Below, one piece after another: positions 1 to 10,537 of a DNA stretch of 64,000 bases. Position numbers and translations under genes: made by a program. Numbering within the stretch: the stretch's first letter is position 1; each line of letters opens with the position of its first letter. The notes below the pieces were generated by a model. That model worked only from the letters and a program-made list of their open reading frames with translations, was not told the origin of the DNA and searched no databases. The stretch comes from Epsilonproteobacteria bacterium tcs-49 (GTDB lineage Bacteria; Campylobacterota; Campylobacteria; Campylobacterales; Sulfurovaceae). The stretch is from assembly GCA_002049495.1 (NCBI GenBank), contig LLYS01000006.1:119601-183600 (forward strand), read 5' to 3'.

Positions 1-1089
1 TCAAGTATCCTTGTCAAAGAGGGGCAGCGGGTGCACAAAGGCGAAACGATCCTGCAGATACGCAACCAGCAGTTTGTCAGCGAACTGGAAAAAAACAATT
101 TGCAAATTTATGAGCTGATGGCAAAAAAACGTCGGCTGCAAGCGGAGTCTTCGGGCAAGACGTTTACCTATACCCCAACGGCCAATACCCTGCTGAACGG
201 TTTTTTGCAAAAAGAATATGAACTCCACCGAAGCAACCGGAACAATCAGGAGAATAAAAAGCGTATCTTACAGGAGAAACTGACCCAGCGTAAAGAGGAA
301 AAATCGGAACTGTATTCGCGCATCAACAACCTGCAGATCAAATATGACCTTATCCTTGAGGAGATGAACGCTATGCGACCGCTGGTGCAAAAGGGATTGA
401 TCTCCAAGATGGAAGCGCTGAAGCTCAAACGGGAAGTGACGACTTTTAAAGATGAGCTTGAATCGGCAAAACTGCGTCTGCCGATTCTTGAGTCTTCTAT
501 CAAAGAGGCACGGCAGAATCTGCAGGATCTGCACAACGAGTTTGAAACCAAAGCCAGGGAGGAGTATGTCAAAATCAGCGGAGAACTGGACCGTTTGAAA
601 AAGAGCAATGCCGCCTATAGCGACCAGGTCAGCCGTACCAAGGTCACGGCTCCCGTCGGCGGCACCGTCAAGCAGCTTTTTGTCAACACCATCGGCGGTG
701 TTATCAAACCGGGAATGGATCTGGTTGAAATCGTACCCGATAACAGTGAATTGATCGTCGAAGCCAAGATTAAACCCGCCGATATCGCCTTTATCCACCC
801 GGGACAAAAGGCGACGATCAAACTGACGGCGTACGATTTTTCCATCTACGGGGCGCTCAAGGGAGAGGTGGAAACGATTTTGCCCGATGCGATCACCGAT
901 AAAAAAGATGAAGTATATTATCTGGTATATATCAAAACGGATGATACGGCCCAACTGCAAGACAGAAAACTCAAGATCATCCCGGGAATGGTTGCCAACG
1001 TGGATATCATCAGCGGGGAGCGGACCATCATGGAGTATCTGCTCAAACCGATCGTTAAAACCAGATACTACTCTTTTACGGAGCGATAA
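1..1089 (+). CDS. HlyD-family type I secretion periplasmic adaptor, 5'-truncated by window edge
   Basis: The frame is open from the first base, so the true start lies upstream; the visible part is about 362 residues. It opens with a biotinyl/lipoyl-like stretch (LVKEGQRVHKGETIL), runs through a long alpha-helical coiled-coil hairpin (about residues 20-210), then returns to the second lipoyl half (VTAPVGGTVKQL) and a beta-barrel domain (LVEIVPDNSELIVEAKI). This is the normal order for membrane-fusion proteins that link an inner-membrane ABC exporter to a TolC channel. The stop codon directly abuts the LuxR-type gene, and the giant adhesin lies just downstream, so this is very probably the adaptor of that adhesin's secretion system. 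The ABC ATPase is presumably just outside the window. Family assignment is secure; the cargo is inferred from position. Confidence 0.93.
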   Translation, partial: SSILVKEGQRVHKGETILQIRNQQFVSELEKNNLQIYELMAKKRRLQAESSGKTFTYTPTANTLLNGFLQKEYELHRSNRNNQENKKRILQEKLTQRKEEKSELYSRINNLQIKYDLILEEMNAMRPLVQKGLISKMEALKLKREVTTFKDELESAKLRLPILESSIKEARQNLQDLHNEFETKAREEYVKISGELDRLKKSNAAYSDQVSRTKVTAPVGGTVKQLFVNTIGGVIKPGMDLVEIVPDNSELIVEAKIKPADIAFIHPGQKATIKLTAYDFSIYGALKGEVETILPDAITDKKDEVYYLVYIKTDDTAQLQDRKLKIIPGMVANVDIISGERTIMEYLLKPIVKTRYYSFTER

Positions 1090-1665
1090 ATGGGACTCTA
1101 TCTCGCTACGCTGGACCCCGTACTTATCAAGCGCTGGAGGGATATCCTTCACGGCTATAACCCTTGCGTTCTTTATAAAGAGGAGGAGTTAAAAAGCCTC
1201 GGTGCCGATACGGGGATGGTGATCCTGTCCATAGATGATTATCCCGATTATACCGCCCGCTTTCAGCGCTGTATCGTATTGTGCAGCGAACCGAGGCTAC
1301 GCGAAGGTAAGCGTCTGCTCGCCGCCGGAGTCAAAGCGTACGGCAACGCGTACCTCTCTTCGGAAAACTTGAAATCAGCGGTGGAAACGGTCCGATCGGG
1401 CAATATTTGGATCTATCCGGATTTGATGCACTACCTTATCGGGGGGATCGGCGAGACCGTCGAGGTTGAAGACGGTGCGGTACAAAAGCTTTCAAAAAAG
1501 CAGCTGGAGGTGGCTAGGCTGTTGAGCCGAGGGCTTGGCAACAGGGAGATAGCCCGGCAGATGGGTATCACCGAGCGAACGGTTAAATCACATCTGACCT
1601 CTATCTATGAAAAAACCGGGACGAGAGATCGTGTTTCGCTGGCTTTGCTGATGAAAAGGTTTTAA
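1090..1665 (+). CDS. LuxR-type HTH transcriptional regulator with receiver-like N-terminus
   Basis: A 191-residue protein whose C-terminal 60 residues (about 128-188) form a clear LuxR/FixJ helix-turn-helix (LSKKQLEVARLLSRGLGNREIA, then GITERTVKSHLTSIYEKTG). The N-terminal 120 residues have the length and hydrophobic pattern of a receiver domain. I do not see the usual acidic pocket plus phospho-Asp and Lys signature, so it may be an atypical, phosphorylation-independent receiver. The ATG follows the adaptor stop codon without a gap, which implies translational coupling. Its position between the secretion adaptor and the adhesin suggests it controls expression of that system. Binding sites and signal are unknown. 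Confidence 0.88.
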   Translation: MGLYLATLDPVLIKRWRDILHGYNPCVLYKEEELKSLGADTGMVILSIDDYPDYTARFQRCIVLCSEPRLREGKRLLAAGVKAYGNAYLSSENLKSAVETVRSGNIWIYPDLMHYLIGGIGETVEVEDGAVQKLSKKQLEVARLLSRGLGNREIARQMGITERTVKSHLTSIYEKTGTRDRVSLALLMKRF

Positions 1666-1751
1666 ATTCATACCTTCGTACACTATGCAAAGGTTTTACA
1701 TTGGTATATCATATTTTATAAGATGAAAAAACTCCACATAAAGGATAATGG

Positions 1752-4700
1752 ATGGCAGTTGGAACGGTAGCGATAAAATCGGGTACATACTACGCGGTGG
1801 ATGAACAGGGAAATCTTCGCGAACTTCAAGACGGCGATACGGTCAACGAGGGTGAACGGGTCGTTCCCGCCCAGGGACAAAACGGTGGGGAGCTTGAGGT
1901 CGTTTTGGACAACGGCGAAGTGATCCAGGTGGGCAATGCGGGCATCACCCTTGATCAAACCGTCATCAACGCCAATGCGGCGGACCCCGCCGATACCGCC
2001 CTGCCCCAGGATGCGGCGGAAACGGTAGTGCAAGACGTCGCCGAGCAGGAGCTCAATGCCTTTTTGCAAAACCCGGCGCAGGGGGAAACGGCTCTGGATC
2101 AGGTACTGGCAAACAATAATGAAGATACGCTCGCGGCCGCCGCCAATGCCGGACAAAATACGGGAGATACCCAGCAGCAAGAGCAGCAGGAGCAAGAACA
2201 GGAACTGCTTAACGATACTACCAAAGCCCGCGTTCTGTACCGCAACGCCGAAGAAACCAATATCGAAGCTCCCCTGAGAGAGCCGGTTACCGTCAACTAT
2301 AATATCGATACAAATCTGCTTGGGGGCGAAACGGATACGGTTGCCCCGGTGGAGGAAGGCACCTTTATCACCGTACGTCTGTTCGCTTTGGACGAAAATG
2401 GCGACCGGGTTTCGGCCAACAGCGTCGTAGAGGGCGAACCCGCCGCCTATATCGCTCTGGCTTTTGATCAAAACGGCAATCGCGTGGAGGTGAACGAAAC
2501 GGTCAAAATCACCTTCGGTTCCGCTTCGGACAGTGCCGAAGGCGGAAGCGTAGATTATGTTTCGGAGCCCCTGAGCGTGACGGTGGGCGAAGCTTTCAGC
2601 ACCGATACCGTCGACGATTATCTCTCCGACGACGGCGAATCTTTTTCCGTACAGATCGTTTCCGGCTCGGCGAGCAACAAGGGCGGTTACGATTCGGTCA
2701 CGACCGATACCTCGCCCGTACGAACCATGATCACCGACGATACGGGTACGCCCAATATACCCGGCGACGGGGAGGAAAACGATCATGAAACGGTAACGGT
2801 CAAACTCGTGGCTTTAGATGAAAACGGTGATCCCATTCTTGACGGCAACGGGGAGTATACCTTTGCCAACGGCGTAGGCGAGGGAAAGGACGCCAACTAT
2901 ATGGCCCTGGCTTTTTCTTCGGATGCAGCGGAGTTCAAACCCTCCACCGTACTTGCGGCGCAGGAGGGTACGGTCGTTTTACAATTTAGCGACAATGAGG
3001 CTCACGGCGCCCCTTCGCAAAATGCGCTCAACGGCGACGAGGATTACCAAAATACCCAGCTGACGGTCAATATCGGGGAGGTCGTCGCCGTAGCGGCGTA
3101 TGACGATTATCTTAAAGAGGGGGATGAAACCTACGACGTTTCCATCGTCGACGGCAGCTACGATAACGCCGGAGGGGGCTATGAAAACGTTACCATCGAC
3201 GGTTCCGCGGTTACGACGACCATCAGCGACGCCGCGGCGGACGAACCCGACGGCACAACGGGGGCCGAGGATACGGTTTACGTGCGCCTGGGCAACGATG
3301 TAACGGTGCAGGAGGGAGATAACGTTTTCCTTACCCACAGAGTCGATCTCGTGGATAAAAACGGCGACGCGGTAGAGTTGGCAAACGGAGAAACGCTTAC
3401 TATCAAGCTGGACTATACCGATCTTGCCGGCATCAGCGGCGTGGATAACCCCGCCGATTTCGCTGCCGCGCTGCGAAAGACCCTGACTATCACCGGTGAC
3501 GGATCGGATAGCTATACCTTCAGTAACGAGGTCAAAGCCGACTCCATCGACGAAGGCAACGAAGCCTATGCGGTGCGTATAACCGATATCGTCTCCCACA
3601 GCGGCTATTTTGAAAATATGCAGATCGATACGGCCAACAACGGCGCTACCGCGACGATCCAGGAAAATATCGATCCCCAGGAGGATACGGCCAGCGTGTT
3701 TGAGGGTGACGGAGCGATCACGACGACCAGCCAGGGCAATACCAACCTGCTCGACAACGATGCCGAAACAGGGGAAAATCCGCGTATCACCGGCTTTGAT
3801 TACACGGATGAAAGCGGTCAATCCCGGCACGCCGATACCACGGGGGGCAGTGCCACGGCGGATACGCGGTACGGTTCGCTGACGATCAACAGCGACGGAA
3901 CGTGGAGCTACACCCCCGATGCGCAGGAGGATCACAGCGGAGGAAATCTGCTCGATGCGATCAACGTCACTATAGAAGATGACAACGGCAACTCCGTAGA
4001 TACGGATTTTACGATTACGGTCAAAGATACCAAGCCCACCGCGACCCCGTTAAACGGATCGGTTGACGAAGATGACCTGGGTACGGGCAGCGACGGTGTC
4101 AAGGAACCTTTGAGCGTGACAAAAACCCTGGGGATATCCAGATCCCAGGATGATATCAGCGATACGGTCTTTACTGCCGATACGATCACCGCGCTGCAAA
4201 ACGAAAACCTCACCTCCGGCGGCAACGCCCTGGTCTATAGCTTAGACGCTACCAAACATACCCTCACCGCAAAGGCCGGCGGAGATACGGTCTTTAGCGT
4301 TACGATCAACGATCCCGCCGATACCGACGGACAGAACCAAACCTACACCTTTACCCTGGCAGCAAGCATAGAACACCCGAATGCCTCCGGCCAAAACGGA
4401 TATGACCTGCCCTTTTTCTTTGACGTCAAAGACAGCGATTCGACCCTGAAGGATTCAAGTTTTACCGTCAGCGTGATCGACGATATTCCCCGGGCCTTTG
4501 ACGACACCTCCGTCACCGTCGCGGAAGGCGGTGTGAATGCGACGATTTCGCACAATCTGCTGGATAACGATACGCCGGGGGCGGATCAAACCACCGAGAT
4601 CAGCTCCTTCGCGTTTGAGGGCACCCGATATACCGTTGCTTCGGGCGGTTCGAAAGAGGTAACGGGCAGCAGCGGTACGCTCAAAGTGTATGCTGACGGT

Positions 4701-7700
4701 ACATGGGAATTCACCTCCGCCCAAAGCGTGGATAACAGTGCCGGCGCGGTACAAACAAGCTTTGATTATACGATCACCGATCGTGACGGCGACTCTTCGG
4801 TCGCTACGCAGCCCATCGTTATCACCGACGGGGCCGATCCGACCATCGACCCGGTAGATCAAAGCGTGGATGAGAGCGATCTGGGTACGGGCAGCACCCT
4901 GGTACCGGTCAGCGTCGGCGAAACCCTGGACGTGGTCCAAGGCAGCGACGATATCGCCGATACGAAATTTAAAGCGAACCAAAGCGATCTTGAAGCACTG
5001 GGTCTGCGTTCAGGCGGGACCGAGCTGGTGTACAGCATCAGCGATCACGACATTATTGCCAAAAAAGGCAGCGGCGGCGCGGAAGTGTTCCGCATCGCTA
5101 TTACCGATCCCGATTCCGTAAACGCCGCGTATGAGTTCACCCTCTCTTTGCCCCTTGACCATACGCAGCCGGCCAATGACACCAGCTGGGATCTTCCCTT
5201 TGACGTTTATACCGTTGACAGCGACGGCGACAGCGCCGCAGGAGCGTTTAGCGTCACCGTCAACGATTCCGTCCCCGAAGCCGACGATGGCTCCGTAAGC
5301 GTCAAAGAGGACGCTTACGAGACGATCAGATTGACCCGGGACGCCTTTGAGGACGGGAAGATCACTTTGAACAATACCCAAGACGGAGATCAAACGGTGG
5401 CGAAAAACGGTACCGTCGATATCTACGACGCCGACGGGGACGATATAGTGGGCAGTTTGAAAAACAACGGCGACGGCACGGTCACTTTTACGCCTACGGG
5501 TGATTACAGCGGCGATACGAGCGGCTTTAGCTACAGCGTCACCGACGAAGACGGCGACAGCGCCGCCGCGACGGTAAATATCAGCGTCGTTCCCGCTTCA
5601 GACAGACCCTCCGTCGAAAACGGGGGCGGTCAAACCATCGAAGATACCGCCGTGGCTATCAACCTCAAAGCGCCGCAAGTCAGCGACGATACCGATAAAA
5701 ACGGCGCTACCTCCCAGGACGCTCCCGAACTGCTCGGGCTGATACGCCTGGACAATATGGCAAGCGGCGTGCGCATCCTTGACGGCAGCGACAACCCCTT
5801 ATGGACAAGCGGCGGCAAAGGGAGCGATCTGTATATCCTGCTTAGCGACGGTGAACATACCCAGGATGCCATAGACGGGTTTAGCGGCGATAGCAACCAC
5901 CTGAGTATGACCACCGCGCAGTTTGAGGCACTCAAGGTCGATCCCGTGGCCCAGTCGCACAAGGATATCGATATCAAGATGCACGTTACCGAGTATGAAG
6001 TGGACGACAGCGGTTATATGCTCGACAACAGTGAAGTGTCCGGCAACAACGGTTCTACGCGCAACAAAACGTTCCACGTGGAGGTTGAAGCGGTTACCGA
6101 TGATATCTCTTTGGCCTTTGACGATAGCAGCGACGGCACCATCTCCACAACTGATAGCGCGAACGATACCTTTACCCACGACACCCTCACCGAAGGTGCC
6201 GATAGGATCGATCTGACCTCCCTGCTCTCCGCAGTCGCCGGGGGTTCGGGGGATGTCGGCGACGCTTCGGAGCGGCGATGGTACGATCTGGAAGGCTTGC
6301 CCAAGGGAAGCACCGTCACCTTGGGAACAAACAGCGCCTTGGTCGATAGCAGCGGTACGGTTACCCTGCCCTTTTCAGACCGCAGCGACGCGGACCCCTC
6401 CTTTACCCTGACCCTGCCCGAACAGTACAGCGGGGACGTAAGCGCTACGCTGACGCTGCGAGTCAAAGATTACGACAGCGACAGCTCCTCCAAGTGGAAA
6501 AGCGAAAAAAGCGAAACAGTGTATCTGAATCTGGACGTAGAATCCCTCGCCGACGTGGCGACTTTGGCGATCAAACAGCCCAAAGGGCTTGAGGATGCGG
6601 GACGTTCTGCCGGCAACAGCGATAACGGTGCCGCCGCAGGCGTGATTGATGAACCCCAAAACGGTATCCCCGTCGATATTACGGTCACCTCAAGCGATAC
6701 CGACGGTTCGGAGTATTTCAACGTAACCGTCGATGCCATCCCCGAAGGGGCTTCCATGTACGTGTACGACACCGACGGCGTACAGTGGGTGCTTGTAGAC
6801 AAAGACAGCGGCGACAGCGGTAACGTCTCGGTAACGGATAATGGAAACGGTACGTGGCAGATAACGATGGATCGCTACGACAACGAGTATCCGCCCAAGT
6901 TTATCCCGATCCACAACGACAACGGTGATTACACGCTCAAAGTCTCCGCCCAAACGGTGGATACCGACGGGTCCGTCACCGATACAGCGGATTCGGCGGA
7001 ACTGGACGTGCTCGTCAAGGTGATCGGAATCGCCGATATTCCGGTCAACGATACGCGGAATTTCCTTGACAGAGACGGCAATAGCAGCGGTTCCGATGAT
7101 ATATACGCCCTTGTTCTTCACGAGGAGACGGGAGGCAACACTATCGCCTTGGAAGATATCTACGCCGCAGCCGGGCTGGACTCCTATGACAACGTTACAA
7201 ACGGCGGAAACGTCGCAAGCGAACAGCTCAGCGTGGTTTTGACGGGACTGGATGAAGCGTTCAGCGTCAGCGGCGGCGGCGCGAGCTTTTTGGGCGGCAG
7301 CGGCAGCGACCGCAAATGGATCGTTGATAAAGATGCCGTTGATGACGTCACCATCAAAACGGCGGCGCATTTCAGCGGCGAGATCGATCTAAGCGTGCGC
7401 TACGTTACCACCGAAAACGACGGCGACAGCAAAACCCACTCCCAGCAAAGTGCCAAGATCCTCGTTACGCCCGTCGCTCCGGAAACGGCGTCAAGCATCA
7501 ATACCCAAACCGGGGTTTTGGAAGATACCTTGACCAGGGTGGATTTGAGTCTGCAAAATGATGACGGCGGTGAAGCGATCGAGAACGTATGGATCAAACA
7601 AGCCGACGTGGACGGCAAGGAGTTCACGCTCTACCTTGACGGCGCCGCGACGACACCCCTTTCAACTTTGGCAACGACGACCGTCGGGGGCAGCGACTAT

Positions 7701-10472
7701 TACGAACTCGATGCCGCGCAGGCAAACAGCCTTTACGTTCTGTACGACAGCGATCTGGGCAGTTCCGCCGATACGCAGTTTGATCTTAAGTTCAGCACCG
7801 CCGATACCCTCTCGGGGCTTAGCGACGGCAACGGCGATATGGTGGACCGTTCGGGGATGATCGATGCGACCTATACTTTGAACCTTTCGCCGGTAACGGA
7901 CGGGATATCCATCGACGCTACCGCCCAAAACGCGGCTAACGTATCGATCAACGCAGACAGCGTAACCATCAACGATACGGGCAGCTTTGACGTGGCCGTG
8001 GATTTTACCCCGCTGCAAAGCGATAACGGTGATGCAGACCTTGACGGCAGCGAAAGCGTGACCAAACTGGTCATCGAAAACGTTCCCGCCGGTGTGACTG
8101 TAGAGGATGCGACGCTGGGAGTCTCTCCCAGCGGCATCTCCTTTTGGTTTCTTGATATCACCGACGAAAGTTTGGACGGCAGCGGCGACGGATACACGCT
8201 TACGTTCAACGTCGTTGATGAGATGGGAGCAAGCGGCGACAGTGATACGGTGACTATCACCGCATACGACCAAGACGGCAACGCTGCGGCCGCAACGGCT
8301 TCGACGACGCTGGAGTTTATCGACAATATCGCCTATACCGGTAGCGGCCCCGGAAGCAGCGACGCGGTGGAAGCGAATCTGAACCTTAAAAATTATGAAG
8401 TGATCGAAGATACGCAGTTTTCACTGGCTGAGGTGATCTCGGTTACTCCCGATGCCAACGACGGAGCGGGAGACAACTCCCACGACGGAGCGATCTACTC
8501 GGTGGTTTTAAAAAGCCTGCAGCAGGTAAGTCTGGTCGATACGAGTGCGGTTACCGTCTATAGTGAAAACGGTGAAACCCTCTATCTCGTTTCCGGGACA
8601 AAAGATCAGATCGATAGCAAACTCGCCTCGGTCAAACTCCTTGCCGATACGAATTTCAACGAAAACAACGACGGCGGAAACGAACTGGCCCTTGATGCGA
8701 CCCTGACGGCTTATATGCCAGACAGCAGCCTGCGAAACAGCGCTACGCAACACTTTACCGATACGGAAGTTACTCCCGTTACCGACGAGATAAATACGAG
8801 TGTGGACGTCACCACCGATGCGCCGGGGGGAAGCGATACTTTAGAAGACGGCACATACGCTCTGGCTATCAACCTCTCAAGCGTTGACGACCCCCATTTT
8901 ACATACGTGCAAAACAGCGGCGGCGGGGCGGTTTCAACGATAACGTTTACCCATGTCTCCGGGATCGGGGGGACGCTGGCCTGGGAAGGGGGCAGCGTTG
9001 TGCTTTCCCAAAGCGGTACTACGAGTGCGGAGGTGCCTTTTGACAAACTCGGCACTCTGACCTTCTCCCCGGCCCAGAACGCTTCGGGCAGCGTCAGCCT
9101 GAGCTACGACGTGTACACCCAAGAAGACGGCGCCTCCAACGTAGCCAAGGGGACGGGCAGCGTCAGTTTCAACGTCACTCCCGTGGCAGACGGTTTTGAT
9201 TTTACCGGAATCGAAGCAAACGGCGCGGAATATACCGACGGTAACGCCAACGCGTTTACCCAGATCACCGTTTCGGGAAGCACTTTGGATTCTTTGAGTT
9301 TGCAAGATGACGACGGTTCGGAAAATATGGCCACGCTCTTTATCGACGATCTGCCCGACGGCTTCCTGGTTTATACCGGAGATGCCGGAAGCCGCACGAT
9401 GGCGCAAAACGCCGGGGAAAACGGCTCGGTAGAAACCTTTGATCTTAACGGGGAAGCCGTGGCATACAATACATGGAATATCGATATCAGCGGCGGCTTG
9501 CCCAAACTGTGGATAAAAGCTCCCGAAGATTGGAGCGGCAGCGTCGAAAATATCAAACTGGTCAGCTACGTTGAAGACGGCGGTTCCTTGCAGCGGGTGG
9601 AGACAAGCTTTACCCTTGCCGTTTCCGCAGTGGCCAGCTCCGTTACCGTCGAACCGACACAAACCTTTGAAGACGCCTATGAGTGGACGCCGCTGAACCT
9701 CAACGCCAATATGACCGACCTTGACGGCAGTGAAAGCCTGAGTATCGAACTGAGCGCCAAAAGCGGCGAGGAAGCCCTTGACGATACGGTCCTGTTCCGC
9801 CTCTCCGACGGGAGGTTCCTCCATGCCGATTTTGATCCCGCCACCGGAACCTACGGCATCGAAGGGATCGATTACGACCAGATTAACAACCTTGAAATGC
9901 TTTATCACGATTATGAAGGTGTTTTGGAGATTGCGGCAAAAACCGTTGAAGGCTCCAACGGGGATGAGAGCTCTTGGGCAACCGGAGAGTTTACGTTGCG
10001 CCTTGATCCTAGTACGACTATCGATCTTAGCGCTGAAAACCGTGATCTTGAAATTACCGGAACAAGCGAGGATGATACGATAACGACCGGCGGCGGGGAC
10101 GATACGATCCATTTTCAAAAGGGCGATACCGTTGATGGCGGAAGCGGAAGCGACAGCCTGCTTTTAGACAGCGGTTTGGATTTTGGCAATATCGGTGACG
10201 GCGAGATAGAGCATATAGAAAAACTGGATCTCAACGACGACGGGGATCAGGATCTCACCCTCTCGGCACGGGACGTACTCGATATCACCGACGATGCGGC
10301 GGAAGTGCTAACCATCGAAGGTGAAAACGGCGACACCGTGGCACTGACAGGGGGCAGCGGGGATTGGTCGAGCAGCTCCAACGGCGGCTATACCAGCTAC
10401 AGTGCCGATGTCGGCGGGGATACGATCACCGTGAAGATTGATGATGATATCAGCGTAACGACGCCCTCATAG
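1752..10472 (+). CDS. Giant retention-module adhesin, type I secreted (LapA/BapA-like)
   Basis: A 2906-residue acidic, Asp/Ser/Thr/Gly-rich protein. Residues 1-130 resemble the retention module of LapA-type adhesins (MAVGTVAIKSGTYYAVD, later VVLDNGEVIQVGNAGITLDQ), which plugs the outer-membrane channel. An alanine run at 128-131, followed by a Gln/Glu-rich linker (about 140-152), sits where LapG-type proteases cut at a di-alanine. Calx-beta-like segments follow (about 200-600), then VCBS/cadherin-like Ig modules. Two of these start with a VDE(D/S)DLGTGS motif (about 773 and 1038), as in the roughly 143-residue repeats of T1SS adhesins. Near residue 2770-2805 there are a few RTX-like glycine/aspartate repeats, and the C-terminal tail fits a type I secretion signal. 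The start is supported by AAGGA upstream of the ATG. It should mediate surface attachment or biofilm formation; the ligand is unknown. Confidence 0.92.
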   Translation: MAVGTVAIKSGTYYAVDEQGNLRELQDGDTVNEGERVVPAQGQNGGELEVVLDNGEVIQVGNAGITLDQTVINANAADPADTALPQDAAETVVQDVAEQELNAFLQNPAQGETALDQVLANNNEDTLAAAANAGQNTGDTQQQEQQEQEQELLNDTTKARVLYRNAEETNIEAPLREPVTVNYNIDTNLLGGETDTVAPVEEGTFITVRLFALDENGDRVSANSVVEGEPAAYIALAFDQNGNRVEVNETVKITFGSASDSAEGGSVDYVSEPLSVTVGEAFSTDTVDDYLSDDGESFSVQIVSGSASNKGGYDSVTTDTSPVRTMITDDTGTPNIPGDGEENDHETVTVKLVALDENGDPILDGNGEYTFANGVGEGKDANYMALAFSSDAAEFKPSTVLAAQEGTVVLQFSDNEAHGAPSQNALNGDEDYQNTQLTVNIGEVVAVAAYDDYLKEGDETYDVSIVDGSYDNAGGGYENVTIDGSAVTTTISDAAADEPDGTTGAEDTVYVRLGNDVTVQEGDNVFLTHRVDLVDKNGDAVELANGETLTIKLDYTDLAGISGVDNPADFAAALRKTLTITGDGSDSYTFSNEVKADSIDEGNEAYAVRITDIVSHSGYFENMQIDTANNGATATIQENIDPQEDTASVFEGDGAITTTSQGNTNLLDNDAETGENPRITGFDYTDESGQSRHADTTGGSATADTRYGSLTINSDGTWSYTPDAQEDHSGGNLLDAINVTIEDDNGNSVDTDFTITVKDTKPTATPLNGSVDEDDLGTGSDGVKEPLSVTKTLGISRSQDDISDTVFTADTITALQNENLTSGGNALVYSLDATKHTLTAKAGGDTVFSVTINDPADTDGQNQTYTFTLAASIEHPNASGQNGYDLPFFFDVKDSDSTLKDSSFTVSVIDDIPRAFDDTSVTVAEGGVNATISHNLLDNDTPGADQTTEISSFAFEGTRYTVASGGSKEVTGSSGTLKVYADGTWEFTSAQSVDNSAGAVQTSFDYTITDRDGDSSVATQPIVITDGADPTIDPVDQSVDESDLGTGSTLVPVSVGETLDVVQGSDDIADTKFKANQSDLEALGLRSGGTELVYSISDHDIIAKKGSGGAEVFRIAITDPDSVNAAYEFTLSLPLDHTQPANDTSWDLPFDVYTVDSDGDSAAGAFSVTVNDSVPEADDGSVSVKEDAYETIRLTRDAFEDGKITLNNTQDGDQTVAKNGTVDIYDADGDDIVGSLKNNGDGTVTFTPTGDYSGDTSGFSYSVTDEDGDSAAATVNISVVPASDRPSVENGGGQTIEDTAVAINLKAPQVSDDTDKNGATSQDAPELLGLIRLDNMASGVRILDGSDNPLWTSGGKGSDLYILLSDGEHTQDAIDGFSGDSNHLSMTTAQFEALKVDPVAQSHKDIDIKMHVTEYEVDDSGYMLDNSEVSGNNGSTRNKTFHVEVEAVTDDISLAFDDSSDGTISTTDSANDTFTHDTLTEGADRIDLTSLLSAVAGGSGDVGDASERRWYDLEGLPKGSTVTLGTNSALVDSSGTVTLPFSDRSDADPSFTLTLPEQYSGDVSATLTLRVKDYDSDSSSKWKSEKSETVYLNLDVESLADVATLAIKQPKGLEDAGRSAGNSDNGAAAGVIDEPQNGIPVDITVTSSDTDGSEYFNVTVDAIPEGASMYVYDTDGVQWVLVDKDSGDSGNVSVTDNGNGTWQITMDRYDNEYPPKFIPIHNDNGDYTLKVSAQTVDTDGSVTDTADSAELDVLVKVIGIADIPVNDTRNFLDRDGNSSGSDDIYALVLHEETGGNTIALEDIYAAAGLDSYDNVTNGGNVASEQLSVVLTGLDEAFSVSGGGASFLGGSGSDRKWIVDKDAVDDVTIKTAAHFSGEIDLSVRYVTTENDGDSKTHSQQSAKILVTPVAPETASSINTQTGVLEDTLTRVDLSLQNDDGGEAIENVWIKQADVDGKEFTLYLDGAATTPLSTLATTTVGGSDYYELDAAQANSLYVLYDSDLGSSADTQFDLKFSTADTLSGLSDGNGDMVDRSGMIDATYTLNLSPVTDGISIDATAQNAANVSINADSVTINDTGSFDVAVDFTPLQSDNGDADLDGSESVTKLVIENVPAGVTVEDATLGVSPSGISFWFLDITDESLDGSGDGYTLTFNVVDEMGASGDSDTVTITAYDQDGNAAAATASTTLEFIDNIAYTGSGPGSSDAVEANLNLKNYEVIEDTQFSLAEVISVTPDANDGAGDNSHDGAIYSVVLKSLQQVSLVDTSAVTVYSENGETLYLVSGTKDQIDSKLASVKLLADTNFNENNDGGNELALDATLTAYMPDSSLRNSATQHFTDTEVTPVTDEINTSVDVTTDAPGGSDTLEDGTYALAINLSSVDDPHFTYVQNSGGGAVSTITFTHVSGIGGTLAWEGGSVVLSQSGTTSAEVPFDKLGTLTFSPAQNASGSVSLSYDVYTQEDGASNVAKGTGSVSFNVTPVADGFDFTGIEANGAEYTDGNANAFTQITVSGSTLDSLSLQDDDGSENMATLFIDDLPDGFLVYTGDAGSRTMAQNAGENGSVETFDLNGEAVAYNTWNIDISGGLPKLWIKAPEDWSGSVENIKLVSYVEDGGSLQRVETSFTLAVSAVASSVTVEPTQTFEDAYEWTPLNLNANMTDLDGSESLSIELSAKSGEEALDDTVLFRLSDGRFLHADFDPATGTYGIEGIDYDQINNLEMLYHDYEGVLEIAAKTVEGSNGDESSWATGEFTLRLDPSTTIDLSAENRDLEITGTSEDDTITTGGGDDTIHFQKGDTVDGGSGSDSLLLDSGLDFGNIGDGEIEHIEKLDLNDDGDQDLTLSARDVLDITDDAAEVLTIEGENGDTVALTGGSGDWSSSSNGGYTSYSADVGGDTITVKIDDDISVTTPS

Positions 10473-10501
10473 GGGCTTTAGGGAACACTTTGTGAATAGA
10501 G

Positions 10502-10537
10502 GGGTGTCATCAAAACAAAGGAACAATCATGACACCC
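10502..10537 (+). promoter_or_regulatory. Perfect 9-bp hairpin enclosing the RBS and start codon of the next gene
   Basis: GGGTGTCAT at 10502-10510 is the exact reverse complement of ATGACACCC at 10529-10537. The right arm begins with the ATG of the downstream gene, and the 18-base loop carries its AAAGGA ribosome-binding site (about 10517-10522). In mRNA this would bury the start codon in a stem and leave the Shine-Dalgarno in the loop. That arrangement is typical of translation-level control such as a thermosensor or protein-binding hairpin. It lies 30 bases after the adhesin stop codon, so it could set the ratio between the adhesin and the downstream protein. The function is inferred from geometry only. 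Confidence 0.6.

Noticed and set aside
4069..4894. Repeated 15-base words (e.g. CTGGGTACGGGCAGC) that could suggest a CRISPR or mobile repeat
   Set aside because: They code for the repeated DLGTGS motif of adhesin modules; no regular spacers and no cas genes.
1716..10118. Several long minus-strand frames (up to about 390 codons) opposite the giant adhesin
   Set aside because: They mirror the codon pattern of the adhesin, have no ribosome-binding sites and no family features.
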